Positions 11,984 to 22,653 of a stretch of 64,000 nucleotides of DNA are shown here, piece by piece; the first letter of the stretch is position 1; each line of letters starts with the position of its first letter. The notes under the pieces are model-generated. The model was not told the DNA's origin. It saw nothing but the letters and a program-made list of their open reading frames with translations, and did no database searches. Made by a program: the position numbers and the translations under genes. The stretch covers positions 124,001 through 188,000 of the forward strand of contig JALMLS010000138.1 in NCBI GenBank assembly GCA_038496445.1, written 5' to 3'. Origin of the DNA: Trichosphaerium sp. ATCC 40318 (Eukaryota; Discosea; Flabellinia; Trichosidae).

Positions 11984-12818
11984 ATGGAAACAAACAAACG
12001 AAACTCAGTTTTAATCGCTGCTGTTTTACTTTTTTTTTGATATTTTTATCAATTGTCAAAACAGGCGTTCGGGTTAGTGTTAATGGGCCTTGAAATTGCG
12101 ATGTCACAGCAGAAGGAGGTTTCTCTACGTCACAAACACTCTGTAGTGTTTGGTACTATTATAGCACTTGGAGGTCTTTTTACAGGCACGTGTAACGGAT
12201 TAATCACCAAAACTAGTTGAAGAGTTTTATTTCTTTTCGGTTTTTTTTTTTTCAATCTCTTCTTTGCTGTTTTGTGTACGAATCACGGCAAAATTTTATT
12301 TATGATTAAAACAAAAGTTATGCAGCATTCTATCATTTATTGATTGTGTTTTTTTAATAGGTGCATATGGAGCTATTGTAGCTACTACTGGTAATATAAA
12401 TAAAAAGATGTTTTATGCAGTACGTCACGTGGTTTATTATTTTTTGAAACTTTTTTTCTAGTTTTTTTGCTTTCTAATGGAAAACTCTTTAGTACCTTGG
12501 CGTTCTCGTATTCCTTTTCCATATCAATAGCATAGTATTTTATAATGCTAATGATGAGTCTCTTGATGTACCTACCACACATCAAACTTTTCAAGAAGCT
12601 AAAACTCAGCAGCTTAATACATCAAGTTCGTACTTTTTTTTTCAAATAGTGCTTTTTGTGTAAAAAGTCATTGACATTTTTTACTAGCGTGGGTGTTTTC
12701 TTTATTGTGGACTATAGCTGCAATAGCCCAAGCAATTTCTATGGCAATATTATCAGAAGAGACTAACACCAAACATACGATTAGACCCGAGAACTATGAA
12801 TATTTTGTCGAGGTCTGA
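11984..12818 (+). CDS. Small multi-span membrane protein, unknown
   Basis: About five short exons read in consistent phase. The first encodes METNKRNSVLIAA; the next (from about 12067) a hydrophobic span (FGLVLMGLEIAM) and a second (VVFGTIIALGGLFTG) continued by YGAIVATT. A polar loop follows, and the last exon ends in a further span (WVFSLLWTIAAIAQAISM) and a hydrophilic tail with stop TGA at 12816. Four hydrophobic segments suggest a tetraspan membrane protein; I recognise no family. The intron after TTTACAG begins GCACGTG, a GC-AG donor. The first intron starts GTTTTA, a weak donor, so the 5' end is the least certain part. Confidence 0.5.
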
Positions 12819-13359
12819 TTTATTTTATTATTTATTTTACACAACGAACCCTCGTCGTCTTTTTTCCCTCGCTCTGCTTGAGGCAACAAAATAAAAAACC
12901 CCTTGTACAATAGAACGTTATTATCTTTTTTTTACTCCGCAAAGGATGAATAAAAGTGATAGAAGAGAATAACTATGGAACACTGACTGCTAAAGAACCA
13001 TTTCATAAGAACCTTCTTTTTTTTTTTTTTCGGCGTTCTTTGGACAACAGCCCCATATTTGTGTGATGCAAAAAAGATCTCGTTGGTGATGCAGTTAGAA
13101 ACGAAAGAATCGTTAGTAAACTCTATATAATGCTCTGTCAAACAAATATAGAGCAAAGTCACGTGAAAAAAGATAAAAGCAAAGTATTTTGTTGTGAACT
13201 TTTTACGGTAGTTTCAACTCTTGTGACCCCTTACAGTCGCTACGGAATAGATAAAAGTACTAAAATCTCAACTTTATATACCGTTATAATAACAGTGATG
13301 ATTCTTTATTACGTAGTAAAAAAAAACTACGCCAAGTTTGAAGTCAAGCGCAATTACGA
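12819..13359. other. Intergenic; doubtful 77-codon frame
   Basis: A plus-strand frame at 13130-13363 would encode a 77-residue protein with a C-terminal hydrophobic segment (STLYTVIITVMILYYVV), like a tail anchor. It would overlap the end of the DUF4291 gene by 4 nt on the opposite strand. I have no homology for it. The rest is T-rich with CACGTG near 13160. Confidence 0.2.
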
Positions 13360-14739
13360 CTAAACATCAGTTTTTTCTTCTGTACTGCCTTCTTTTTCTT
13401 CTTTTTGTTCTGTTACTTCTTTTGCTTCGGTTTTTTTGGTTTCTTTGGTTTCTCCCTCCGGTACAAACTTCTCAATACCGACATGCTATCACGTGATAGT
13501 TAGATACTAATATTTTAGCATTACCATTTTAGTACCTTTGCTATTGCGTCATCTACTACTAGAACGTGTTCTCTTGGCGTTATAAGGAAAGGAGAATCAT
13601 TCTTGGATAAATAAGTAAGTAAGTGAAACTTTTTTTTTTGATTCATTTCAATCAGTCGTAGTAACGTACTTGAGCGTTCTTCTTTTGTTCTTCTACAAAA
13701 TCAGTAAAATCTACTATCTCTAAGATATCGTCTCCAGACAACCAACCTTCCATCTTCTACGATAACCGTCAGCCAAACCAACTTTATAGAAAAAGAAAAA
13801 AAAACTAACCTTCAATCCGAGTTGAATCGCTCTTCGCGTTGCTTTATGTCCAGCTACATTCAATTGTTAGTACTTCTAACTGTCACTAATAAGGTACTTA
13901 CTTGGAAGGTGATCAGGATCCCACTGTAAACGGACAAAACCAGGATCTCGTTTTATTTGAGCATTTCTTTTTTGCCATTCTTCTTTCGACTTATAAATTT
14001 CTTGTTGAAAGGAAGAATGAATAGCTCCAAATATATATCTCTCAAATGCATCACGTTTAAGCCAAATACCAAGTGTCACTATTAAAATAACGTTATTATC
14101 GGTACACTAATCTACTTCCAAAAAAAAACACGTGACGTTGAGCATGCGGGTAGAAAACAAGCCAAAAACAATTTTGAAGTAAGAAGCACTTTGCCAAAAA
14201 AACATTGCATTTTAACAAAATAATTGTCATGTGATTTCCGGACTTAAAAACATGATATTTTGCGTACTCTCTTGGTTGGCTTTCGACTGCCAACCGGATC
14301 TAATTGATGGCATTAGTTTTGGGTAAGTTTGCTGACTGTTACCTGAACATCATCCAGAGGAAGTTTGTTTTTATCCACGTCATTCTTGTTACCGAAAAAC
14401 CAGGCGCTCCAGCGAATTTCTGATTCTTGAGAGCCCATTTTGCTATACTTGGGTTATACGCCTTAATTAACGTTAGAACATATCTCACCATGCGTATTAA
14501 CGCTATTTAGAAACAAATAAGGGTAGAATAAGCAAATTACGCTTAAACCGCGTCAAAAGTACTAAATTACATCGTAAAATATGTACTTGGTATACTAGAA
14601 CAGCATCATCGGTATATTGAGCTAAAACATGCTGTCCTTGCTGTGGCCATCGTTTTTTTTGCTCAAGGTACTTTTCAAAGTGTAAAGGGTGTTTAGTTTT
14701 CTTAAATAGGTGGGACATATCACATTCTGATGTAGCCAT
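13360..14739 (-). CDS. DUF4291 family protein
   Basis: Eight exons on the minus strand (14587-14739, 14343-14461, 14268-14299, 13902-14078, 13810-13853, 13670-13756, 13536-13601, 13360-13485) join in perfect phase to 267 residues. The core matches the DUF4291 family: QYTDDAVLVYQAY, then RMTWIKTNFLWMMFRSGWQ, then RLQWDPDHLP and RRAIQLGL. The family is widespread in bacteria and some fungi and its biochemical role is not known to me. A Lys/Glu-rich C-terminal tail of about 35 residues is an addition to the domain. A 32-nt micro-exon (14268-14299) is needed to keep the SGWQ...QE motif in frame, which supports the model strongly. One intron ends at ATCACGTGAT. Confidence 0.85.
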
Positions 14740-16238
14740 GGTGTTGAAATAACTTGCTTTAAAACTGGAGTCTGTTTGAAACGACTAAAATTCAATGAAT
14801 GAACAAGCTTGCATTTACATAAAAATTCCCAACTTGAAACGTGTCAACTAAAACTTGGAGCATATTTAATTTGCGCTTTGATACAACTAGATATTGAGCT
14901 TGCAAAAGCGGTCAGTGTGGAGTAGTTCCAAGAAAAAAAAAATGGTTGTTCAAACACTGTTCAAAGATTTCACGTGGTTAATGTTGGTTGAAGCATAGCT
15001 TTTTCGCAGTACGCATTCTTAATGGTACAGGAGTAGTTACTTATGTTTCAAGCGCTAGGATCAACCTTGGCGTCATACACAAGACCCTAACTGTTCACCA
15101 GACAAACGAAACCTTCCAAAGTCATTTGTATTATTTAGAACAAGTTTATCAAAAGTGAGTGATACTACACTACTAATCACCAATGAACAATCCCATAGAA
15201 TATACCACCATTGATGATATGTTTTTCCTTGAGAGTATTTACTTTAACATAAAGTTGAATAGAAAACACATGAGGTGTCTTATCATGACTGAACATGCAG
15301 CACATTTCACGACGTTTGAACAGGATGGACCAGAGATCCAACGATAAATTGACAACAACTCTCAGATAGCAAGCAGAAATTCCTAACGTATCTCCATGTA
15401 AAAACTAAGTTCTGTTTTTAAAACTCCTACAGTGGTAAAACATAACTACAGCTTTACGGCTCTCTAATGCAATAAAGTACCAAGCAAGAGCGAGTTTTTT
15501 GACATTGTTGGTTAAATATTATGTTCATCAACTTCTTTGAAAAAGAAACATCTGTTTTTTGATACCTAAATTATCAAATATGCTATAACCCCGCGTAATT
15601 ACACAATGATTTATTGAGCAACTTCTGTCATAAGGAAAGATTTGAAAAAGGCATCTGTGGGCTAGAATGACTGTTCAAAAGAACAACCAATTTAAAGCAA
15701 TTAGGTACAGAGACGGGTGATGATAGCTTTATGTGGAACACTGAAAGTGATAAAAAATGCCAGAAACAACAGAATGTAATACTTACTCACTGTGTTGTAA
15801 AAGAATTACCTGCAAAACATGGTGGTGATAGAGGAGAAGAATATGATCCAAGGCAGAAATAACTTGTGTTTTTAGTTTCAATGAAATAGTTGATTGAAGT
15901 ACACTATTAATCACCAGCAAGTTCTGGTTAAAACAAGTTATATACGCATATGTGCTATGAAACATACCCTAAATTTGGGGTAAAAAAAACGTTTTTGAGG
16001 TGTGCTAGATTTTTTTTGAAAGTGTGAACTGCTTACAAAAATCATCCTAGGTAAAAACTAGATGCACTTTATTTTTACTAATGGGATCTGTTGTACACCA
16101 CACCAGACGTCTAGTACCGATCAGGAACAGCGAAGACAATCAAAAATTGCAAGATAATTTTTCGTAGTTTCGAAAGTCCGCTTACTCTCTGTCATTAAGC
16201 AAACCCGTGCTGTTTCTTTTGGCTGTTTAACCACCAAT
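14740..16238. other. Intergenic, no gene seen
   Basis: About 1.5 kb without a supportable gene. Two loosely similar stretches (about 15140-15290 and 15870-15965) share a TATTAATCACCA-type segment, perhaps an old duplication. One CACGTG lies near 14969. The minus frame at 15783-15965 looks random. Confidence 0.4.
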
Positions 16239-17087
16239 ATGACTGACATATTTTCGTTACCTGTTGAGATACTTTTGAGTATTATCGTGAGAAACAACAT
16301 GACATGGCAAGATTTGGCTTCGCTTCAACAATCAAACCATTTTCTGGACGATATGATACGAAACTCAGATTACATTTATCGAGGGTTATACCATCGTAAA
16401 TGGGGTAAAGGCGCTGAAGAAGCAGAGTCTGCCTTCCACGAAGATATAGAACAGTGGTTAAGGATAGAACTAAGCTCACCAACGATCTACAATATTGAGC
16501 CAATCACGTGGAAAGAAAAATTTAGAAACAAACTTGTTCCAAACATCATTGCAGAGTTGAGTTGTGACAAGACACATGTTCACAAAGGCGATACAATTAC
16601 AGTCAAGCTTACAATTGAAAATATTGGTAAACAACCAGAACAAGTTCGTATCGGCTGCAAGTTTGGTTCTCCAACAATTGAAGTCATTTACTTGGATAGT
16701 ACTATATTTATTTGGAAGCCTCAAATTAAAGCTCAGCATAAGTTTCTCAAAAATACGAAGCACTATCCTAAACAAATGTATAAGCGCCCTACAATTACAT
16801 TTAGTCCGGGTGACATACAAACATATGAAGTACATTTCGTGTTTGACACATTCAAACTAAATCCATTACTTTATCAATGGGATGCTCCGTCGTCAGATAT
16901 CTTTTTTCTTCAAAGTAAATATACAGATATTTATGTTGCTAGTGCTAAGACACCTGATGTGTTTCCTCTTACACTACTAGCGGCATTACGAATAAAGAAG
17001 GATCATGTAAGCATTGACAAACACTGTTTACAAGTCCTCAGCGGCTTTGTAAATCTTGTCATGTACAAGGATAAAAAAGAAGAATAA
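16239..17087 (+). CDS. F-box protein with C-terminal beta-sandwich-like region, copy 1
   Basis: A single-exon gene of 282 residues. Residues 5-55 form an F-box (FSLPVEILLSIIV, LASLQQSNHFLDD, YIYRGLYHRKWG). A conserved block follows (ITWKEKFRNKLVPNI, then AELSCDKTHVHKGDTI and VKLTIENIG). Its alternating hydrophobic pattern suggests an Ig- or arrestin-like beta-sandwich used to bind a target. By analogy with other F-box proteins it would act as a substrate receptor in an SCF ubiquitin ligase; that is inference. Two closer relatives lie at 32271 and 49658 and a truncated one at 17676. This copy is the most divergent of the family in this window and lacks their Ser/Thr-rich N-terminal extension. 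Confidence 0.8.
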   Translation: MTDIFSLPVEILLSIIVRNNMTWQDLASLQQSNHFLDDMIRNSDYIYRGLYHRKWGKGAEEAESAFHEDIEQWLRIELSSPTIYNIEPITWKEKFRNKLVPNIIAELSCDKTHVHKGDTITVKLTIENIGKQPEQVRIGCKFGSPTIEVIYLDSTIFIWKPQIKAQHKFLKNTKHYPKQMYKRPTITFSPGDIQTYEVHFVFDTFKLNPLLYQWDAPSSDIFFLQSKYTDIYVASAKTPDVFPLTLLAALRIKKDHVSIDKHCLQVLSGFVNLVMYKDKKEE

Positions 17088-17675
17088 ACAAATATTTAGG
17101 ATGCTGCTTTATAGAAACTGTTTAAGGACGCCCTTAAGAGATATAGAATGCTTTACTTGATAAACCTCTGTGGCTAGCATTATTACTGTATGATAACCAG
17201 TGTCACTATTGGTTTTGTAATGTGTCATGACATCATAGCCTTTCTGCTAGTATCACGTGATAGTTTGAAACACAACTTCCAAGGTCGTACCCAACATTTA
17301 CTTTGCAAGTATGTTTCCACCTTACCCGCCAAATACTACTTACTCTCCATTTGAGTTGGGTTGTTTTCAGGTAAATCATGTGCTAGCAAAGTAGAATGAA
17401 GGACTTAGCGCCATGCACTCTATTGCAATAATATTGTGCTAAACCCGAAACTCCAATACCCCCCTGGGCAATATTCCTTTGATTTTTTTCAATATTCAAA
17501 TTGTCCATAAACGCCACACTATGAGTCTGCTCAATGGAGAATACAAGTTGGTTCAAAAGATAAAATAAACAAGTGGTTCACAGATTTTTATTGCACAGCG
17601 CCATCAGGTGCGAGTTCTTTGGATGAAATATTATTCTTTTCTTTAAGTACAGTCCATATGATTCTTATACCAGCA
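17088..17675. other. Intergenic, no gene seen
   Basis: About 590 nt between the F-box gene and the truncated F-box copy. It holds one ATCACGTGAT palindrome near 17252. I see no open frame with features of a gene. Confidence 0.5.
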
Positions 17676-17996
17676 TTATGTGCAATGAAAGCAATGAATA
17701 TTGTAATCTTGGTTGTTTCGTATTGTATCGTTTAGAAAATGATTGGATTGTTGTAACGACGCCAAATCAAGACATTTAAAGTCTGTATTTATCATAATCT
17801 TTAACAGTATCTCAAGAGGCATCAACAACAAGTTTGAAGTATCATCTGTAAGCTCGAGTTGGTTGACATGGTAAGGGTTCGTTAGTTTGTGATGTGCTAG
17901 ATTCATGTTTTTTAATCGAGGGCACGTGTTGCTTTTTTTTTTTGGTAATAACTTGATGTAATCAAGCATAGAACAGGTTTTACCCACAAGCCACAC
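17676..17996 (-). pseudogene. Truncated F-box family copy
   Basis: The minus strand from about 17840 to 17700 is almost identical in DNA to the F-box exon of the gene at 32271 (MPLEILLKIMINTDFKCLDL, LASLQQSNHFLNDTIRNNQD). The match stops abruptly after the NNQDY codons; the next codons are unrelated and a stop follows. The beta-sandwich part is missing. Near-identity to 32271 despite lying about 14 kb away implies a recent duplication or gene conversion of just the F-box segment. An F-box-only protein could still be made, but I consider a broken copy more likely. Confidence 0.7.
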
Positions 17997-18295
17997 CTTA
18001 AGTGCTCAGGTTTCTTTGCTATGTCTAAGTGAAGGTAATGCACATGGGACGTGATGTTAGCCTCAATAAAGCCTCCAAAAAGAAGAACTAGCACAGAAAA
18101 GGTGCTCAACGGAGGGTAGTGAGCATGACGTTCAGATTGAATAAGGTGGAGAGATGAAAACTTGTTTATTGAAGGACGTTGGAACAGCGACCAAAAGAGA
18201 TCTTGTACCTAAAGGGTATTGCAAAAGAAAAAAACTGCGCAGTCTTTTCCAAGTCAACATTTTTGGCCAGCTTTTTTGTGTTACAGCCCTTCACA

Positions 18296-19630
18296 ATGAT
18301 TAAAGCATTTCTACTTTTATGTACTGCCTTCACAATAGTCTTATCAATAAGTACGTCAACATTAAAGACAACTAACGCTAAAAAGAAGCAAAAAAGACTT
18401 AAAACACTTACACACCTCTATCTTATTCGTATTTAAGGCCAAGGCGACACAGTAACATGCTCGTTCGCCACAGACACTGGTACTTTACCCGAATCTGTTC
18501 GTTCATTTGCAATAAACTTCTCAGGAACAGAATACTCTTATACATTCGGAACATCTCTTTATTCAGTTAATTTTCGGTCTGACTCATTAAGCTTCTCGGA
18601 ATCCAGACCATCAGCACAAACACAAAATTATAATTTTAAGTTCGAATGTACTTTTGATCACCCAGTTGTAACAGGTACGCTTTGTACTAAATATCACGTT
18701 TTTTTTTCGTTTTTTTTGGAATTGACTCAGATTTGCAGTAAGTAGTCTTAGTGAACTACTGCTATAGATAATGGGGTTTGCTAACTATCCCACTTATCTG
18801 AGTACTCATTTTTACCCTTTGTAATGGTACAGCAAGTTCACAACATGCTGAATACCAGAGTTGTTGCAAAAAAAGACAACCCTGTAAATCTGGTCAATTC
18901 CTTTTTTATGTTGACATTGAAAATTTCATGAACACTACGCATTACAATCTATCTAGTACAGTATTCTTTGGTCTAATATTTTGTTATTTATTAGGGTTTT
19001 ATCTCGGATCATCAACTTACAGCCCACAACTCAATAATATTGCTTTTAGTACAACACATATCACGTTCGTACCAACATTCCACATTCTTTTTCTGACATC
19101 TTTTCTTTAGCTTTAGCTTTCCAAAACTCCGAACAATAAGCAGTGGAATAACCGTCGCAATATTTGATTATGCGCTTCCTCCAACAACTTTACCTCCAAC
19201 AACATTGGCACCAGCACTCCCTACAACATTACCTCCAACAACGCTACCTCCAACACTACCTCCAACTACATTACCTCCTACAACACTGCCTCCTACAACA
19301 TTACCTCCTACACTACCTCCAACGACACTACCTCCTACGACATTACCACCAACAACATTACCTCCAACAACTACTCCACCAACCATAGGAGCACCTACAC
19401 CTCAACCAACTACACAACCTCCTACAGACCCAATGACTACGGTAGTGCCAACTACTCCAGTGCCAACTACATCAACCCCATCATCAAGTATCACACAACC
19501 ACCAACTACCTCAACACCGACACCACAGCCAACAACAAAGTTGACTTCTCTATCACCAAAGTTGAATACTGCTACTTGTATGATACACTTTTTTTTTAAC
19601 AATTGCGTTTCTTTGTTTATAGTAATATGA
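18296..19630 (+). CDS. Secreted Thr/Pro-rich (mucin-like) protein
   Basis: The protein begins with a signal peptide (MIKAFLLLCTAFTIVLSIS). After an intron (18353-18435) comes a Ser/Thr-rich extracellular part with few cysteines (DTVTCSFATD, KFECTFDHP, SCCKKRQPCKSG). The last exon carries a run of PPTTL-type pentapeptide repeats (about 19190-19380) and then a TTxxPTP-rich tail. Such stretches are usually O-glycosylated stalks of surface or wall proteins. The end is uncertain: either a hydrophobic terminus is read straight through to TGA at 19628, or an intron starting GTATGA near 19577 removes it. A 24-nt in-frame GT-AG segment near 18972 could be a tiny intron. Confidence 0.65.
19183..19385 (+). 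repeat. PPTTL-coding minisatellite
   Basis: About a dozen imperfect copies of a 15-nt unit (CCTCCAACAACATTA and variants, with some 12-nt units) encode PPTTL/PPTL repeats in the gene at 18296. Unit length varies by whole codons only, so the frame is kept, as expected for selected length variation of a glycosylated stalk. Confidence 0.85.
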
Positions 19631-19974
19631 CGCGCAAAAATAAACAATATACATAATCCATTGGCTCTAAAGTAGTCATGATAAGCTTCAAGTAAAATTG
19701 AACGACATTTATATTTTGACTCATTCTTCTGTTACACAGGAACGCATCAAGGTAAATGTACTAACACCTTGAATTGCTTTTATATGCCATTGTCTGCAAC
19801 ACGTGTAATTTTGCCTTTTAGAGCTTTGATACCTGCATCTGTAACTATGTATTTACTTTAAGTTGCGTTATGGTGAAAAAGCGGTGAACACGTGACACGA
19901 GGAATAAAACACTATATTTGCCATAGGCATAGTTTACAAGCTATTACTTACAACAGGGGTTTTTAAAAGTTGTG
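19631..19974. other. Intergenic; possible LRR-like relic
   Basis: About 340 nt. On the minus strand near 19805-19845 the short stretch VTDAGIKALKG resembles one leucine-rich-repeat unit, with no open context around it. Two CACGTG sites lie near 19799 and 19889. Confidence 0.3.
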
Positions 19975-21930
19975 TTAAAGAATATTTTTGTTCTTTGCTT
20001 TGATGACTTTAATACGTTCTCTCAAACTGAATCCAAGATCCATTAGCACGTCCTTATCTATTTCATGAATGGTTGCGCCTACGTCATCCATCAATGAACC
20101 AAGCTCTTGTGCTCTTTCACTTTCAAAGCCCAACATCATAAGTTTAGATTTCCAATCATTTTCTGGTTGGTCTTGAGTTATGCACGTGGCAGAATGAGTA
20201 TTTGGTTCCAGGACATTGGACTACAAAATAAAATTAATAATAATCTTTAACAAACACGTGTACCGTTGTTTCAACAACAGAGACTTTTGGTTTATTAATC
20301 CATGATGTATTAGGTAGAACAGCATCCACCAGTACTGTTTTTTGAGGTCTATTGGTATGGATTGTATCAAAGGATAAAAGAAGATCAGTTGATTGACGCT
20401 ATAAAGTACTTTGTGAGATCACTAGCACTGTAATGCTTGAAGAAAACGTACCTCAATGGTTAAAAGTTGTTTTTCATTCTGTTGTAAGTTAAAAGCATTA
20501 AGGGTGTCTTGAATCATGTTTAGATGCTCAGGATCATCTCCAAACTTTGTGTAATCATGATTGGCCTCCACAAAAGCTTTTGACAAGTACTTATCATCGG
20601 GGTCTTGTTTCAGCTTGTTATTCATTACCTTCGAATCGCCACTTGACAATAACGTTGTGTTATCTTGTGCTACTGGAACCAATAAGTTTTGCTTCATTTT
20701 AAGATTACTGGACTGATTTGGAGGCAACTAGCGACGATTAAACATGATCAAAAGACGAGCAATGTTAACTCAAGGAAGAGCTCACAAACGAAGTTAAGTT
20801 GTGTCTCACAATCGAGTGATCCAAAACAGCAGTTTTCAAAAAAGTGAAAAAGGAGTGAAGTGTTCTACAGGACGTACTTTTGTTTCATGATTTTCAAACA
20901 TCATTAGTTGTGGAGTTGCTTCTCCACACCAATTTGTACCACTTGTATATGTATGTAGTGAAAAATCATGAGATATTGCCAAGTAATGATGTTGCTTAGT
21001 AGCCAGCCCAAGATATCTTCCAGGTAATTGAATAGGTCGACTAGATTCAAAGTGCTTCATCCATGTACCTTCTCCCCATCCATACAAACAACCTTGGCTA
21101 TCAAATGATGCCTTGTAACCAGCATGCACAGAAACAATATTATCAAGTTCACTGATGATACCCTGCCCGTACAATTCATCACTTCCCAAGCCAAGACACC
21201 CACCATGGTTACATCCAAATGAAAAGACTTGTCCTGATTTTATAAGTACAAGTACAAAATCAATACCGATTGCTATATCAACTGCATCTGAGATTCTTGG
21301 AACATGTGATAATGTATTTGGTTTCAAAAATAGCGAGTTATTGAATGCCTCAATATTAGGTTTTCCCCAAAGAAATACGTGACCTGTTGTTGTTATAGCT
21401 CCACTAATATGACCATTTGTTTGTATTTTTACAATACTTTCCTCAAGACTCAAAATACGTTTCGGAGAGTGCAACTTCTCCTTATCAAACGAATGCCCCA
21501 AGCCATTATGTGAGTTGTCTCCCCAAGAATAGATATACCCGGATTGAGACAACGCCATACTCACTCTGTATGCAGTGACTTGAGTTATTTGAGTTAACAC
21601 AGGGACAATTCTCGGTTTCGAAACAGGTGACTTGAAGTGACCGAGACCTAATTCACCGTTACGGTTATATCCCCACGTGTAAACAAGACCATTTGAATCA
21701 GATGCAATGCTGTGTTGGTATCCAGCAGAAATACAGACGATATTTACGAGGGATTTTATTGGTTTAGCGATAGATCTCTCTATTTGGTCTTCATTACCCA
21801 ATGTGCCGTAAATATTTGATCCCCACGTGTAAATAAAGCCATCGTCAGCGATCGCCATAGAATGTTGATAACCTGGCGCTAAACGTTTAACATACTTTAA
21901 ATTAACCTCTTTACAATGAGGTTCAGCCAT
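19975..21930 (-). CDS. RCC1-repeat propeller fused to a SAM domain
   Basis: Four exons (20878-21930, 20452-20727, 20264-20398, 19975-20220) join in phase 0 throughout to 569 residues. Residues 1-350 are RCC1 repeats, with recurring YTWG/GNLG-type blocks (FIYTWGSNIYGTLG, LVYTWGYNRNGELGLG, YIYSWGDNSHNGLG, VFSFGCNHGGCLGLG). A polar linker follows. The last exon encodes a SAM-like helical bundle (MMLGFESERAQELG, IDKDVLMDLGF, RERIKVIKA). RCC1 propellers act as exchange factors or protein scaffolds, and SAM domains self-associate or bind other SAM domains, so an oligomeric scaffold is plausible. A degraded copy of the SAM exon lies near 3200-3270. Confidence 0.85.
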
Positions 21931-22653
21931 ATCGATAGTACTTTAAAAAATGGATCTAGGTTAGCAAATTCCTAAGTGAACGAAATGAACAAATTACAGT
22001 ATAACTTTTCATCAATCGAGCACGTGCTTTAATTTGTTCGCCTGCAACAAGTAAAGCCAATTATTGAACCTAATTGACTGAGACAAGTACTACCATTGAA
22101 GTATTACGCATAACATAACAATCCATTCAACAGTGTTTTTACATTTGTCAATCGTCTAACGATTTTATGTGCACCTACCAATACCTTTCAAACCATAGCA
22201 ACCAGCCATCTTAATAGTGTGCATCTACCAACGCCTTCGCTCCTTCATCGGTTACCTCTGTATACGATAAATCAACTGTGTACACCGGCCAATGACTTCA
22301 CGCCTTCATCTCTTACACGATCACACTTTAATTTACTAATGACTACCTCCATGGTTGTCCTGCTTCATATTTTTGGTGCTGGGTGTGTTAAGTCAACACG
22401 TGCAACTATAAACGTTTGTGATAAACTATCCTTCGCTCTTCTGCTTCGTCTTAAGGGCGTCCTTAAGTCAATGATCATTAATAACTATTCCACTCACTGG
22501 CTAGTGAGTGATTTGTATTAAATTGCATAATAGAGCTGTTCAAGTCTGTAGATTATTCGCTTTTTGTAGATTTACTTTTATTATTTTTTTTACATCGTTT
22601 TTCGTTGGTTTTTTTTTTTGATTTTAAGGTCACGTGAGGAGGTTATACGATTG
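21931..22653. other. Intergenic with degenerate short repeats
   Basis: On the minus strand about 22190-22310 shows three similar units (for example VTDEGAKALVDA and VRDEGVKSLAG) that resemble leucine-rich-repeat units, interrupted by stops. I read it as the remains of an LRR gene. CACGTG sites lie near 22020, 22398 and 22630. Confidence 0.35.

Noticed and set aside
14393-14438. Alternative start MGSQESEIRWSAWFF for the DUF4291 gene
   Set aside because: It can be spliced in frame, but it discards the RMTWIK and YRSGW-type motifs that define the family and are present in another frame with perfect splice phase.
18179-18436. 85-codon plus-strand frame at the start of the Thr/Pro-rich gene
   Set aside because: Its upstream part lacks features, and it reads through the first intron; the ATG at 18296 gives a proper signal peptide.
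19168-19386. Minus-strand frame of VVGGN-type repeats opposite the PPTTL repeat
   Set aside because: It is the mirror of the PPTTL minisatellite; the plus strand has a signal peptide and splice context, the minus strand has none. The similar minus frame at 63369-63644 is the mirror of the Thr/Pro stalk.
22219-22521. 100-codon plus-strand frame
   Set aside because: It is opposite the degenerate LRR-like repeats and shows no domain or splice context of its own.
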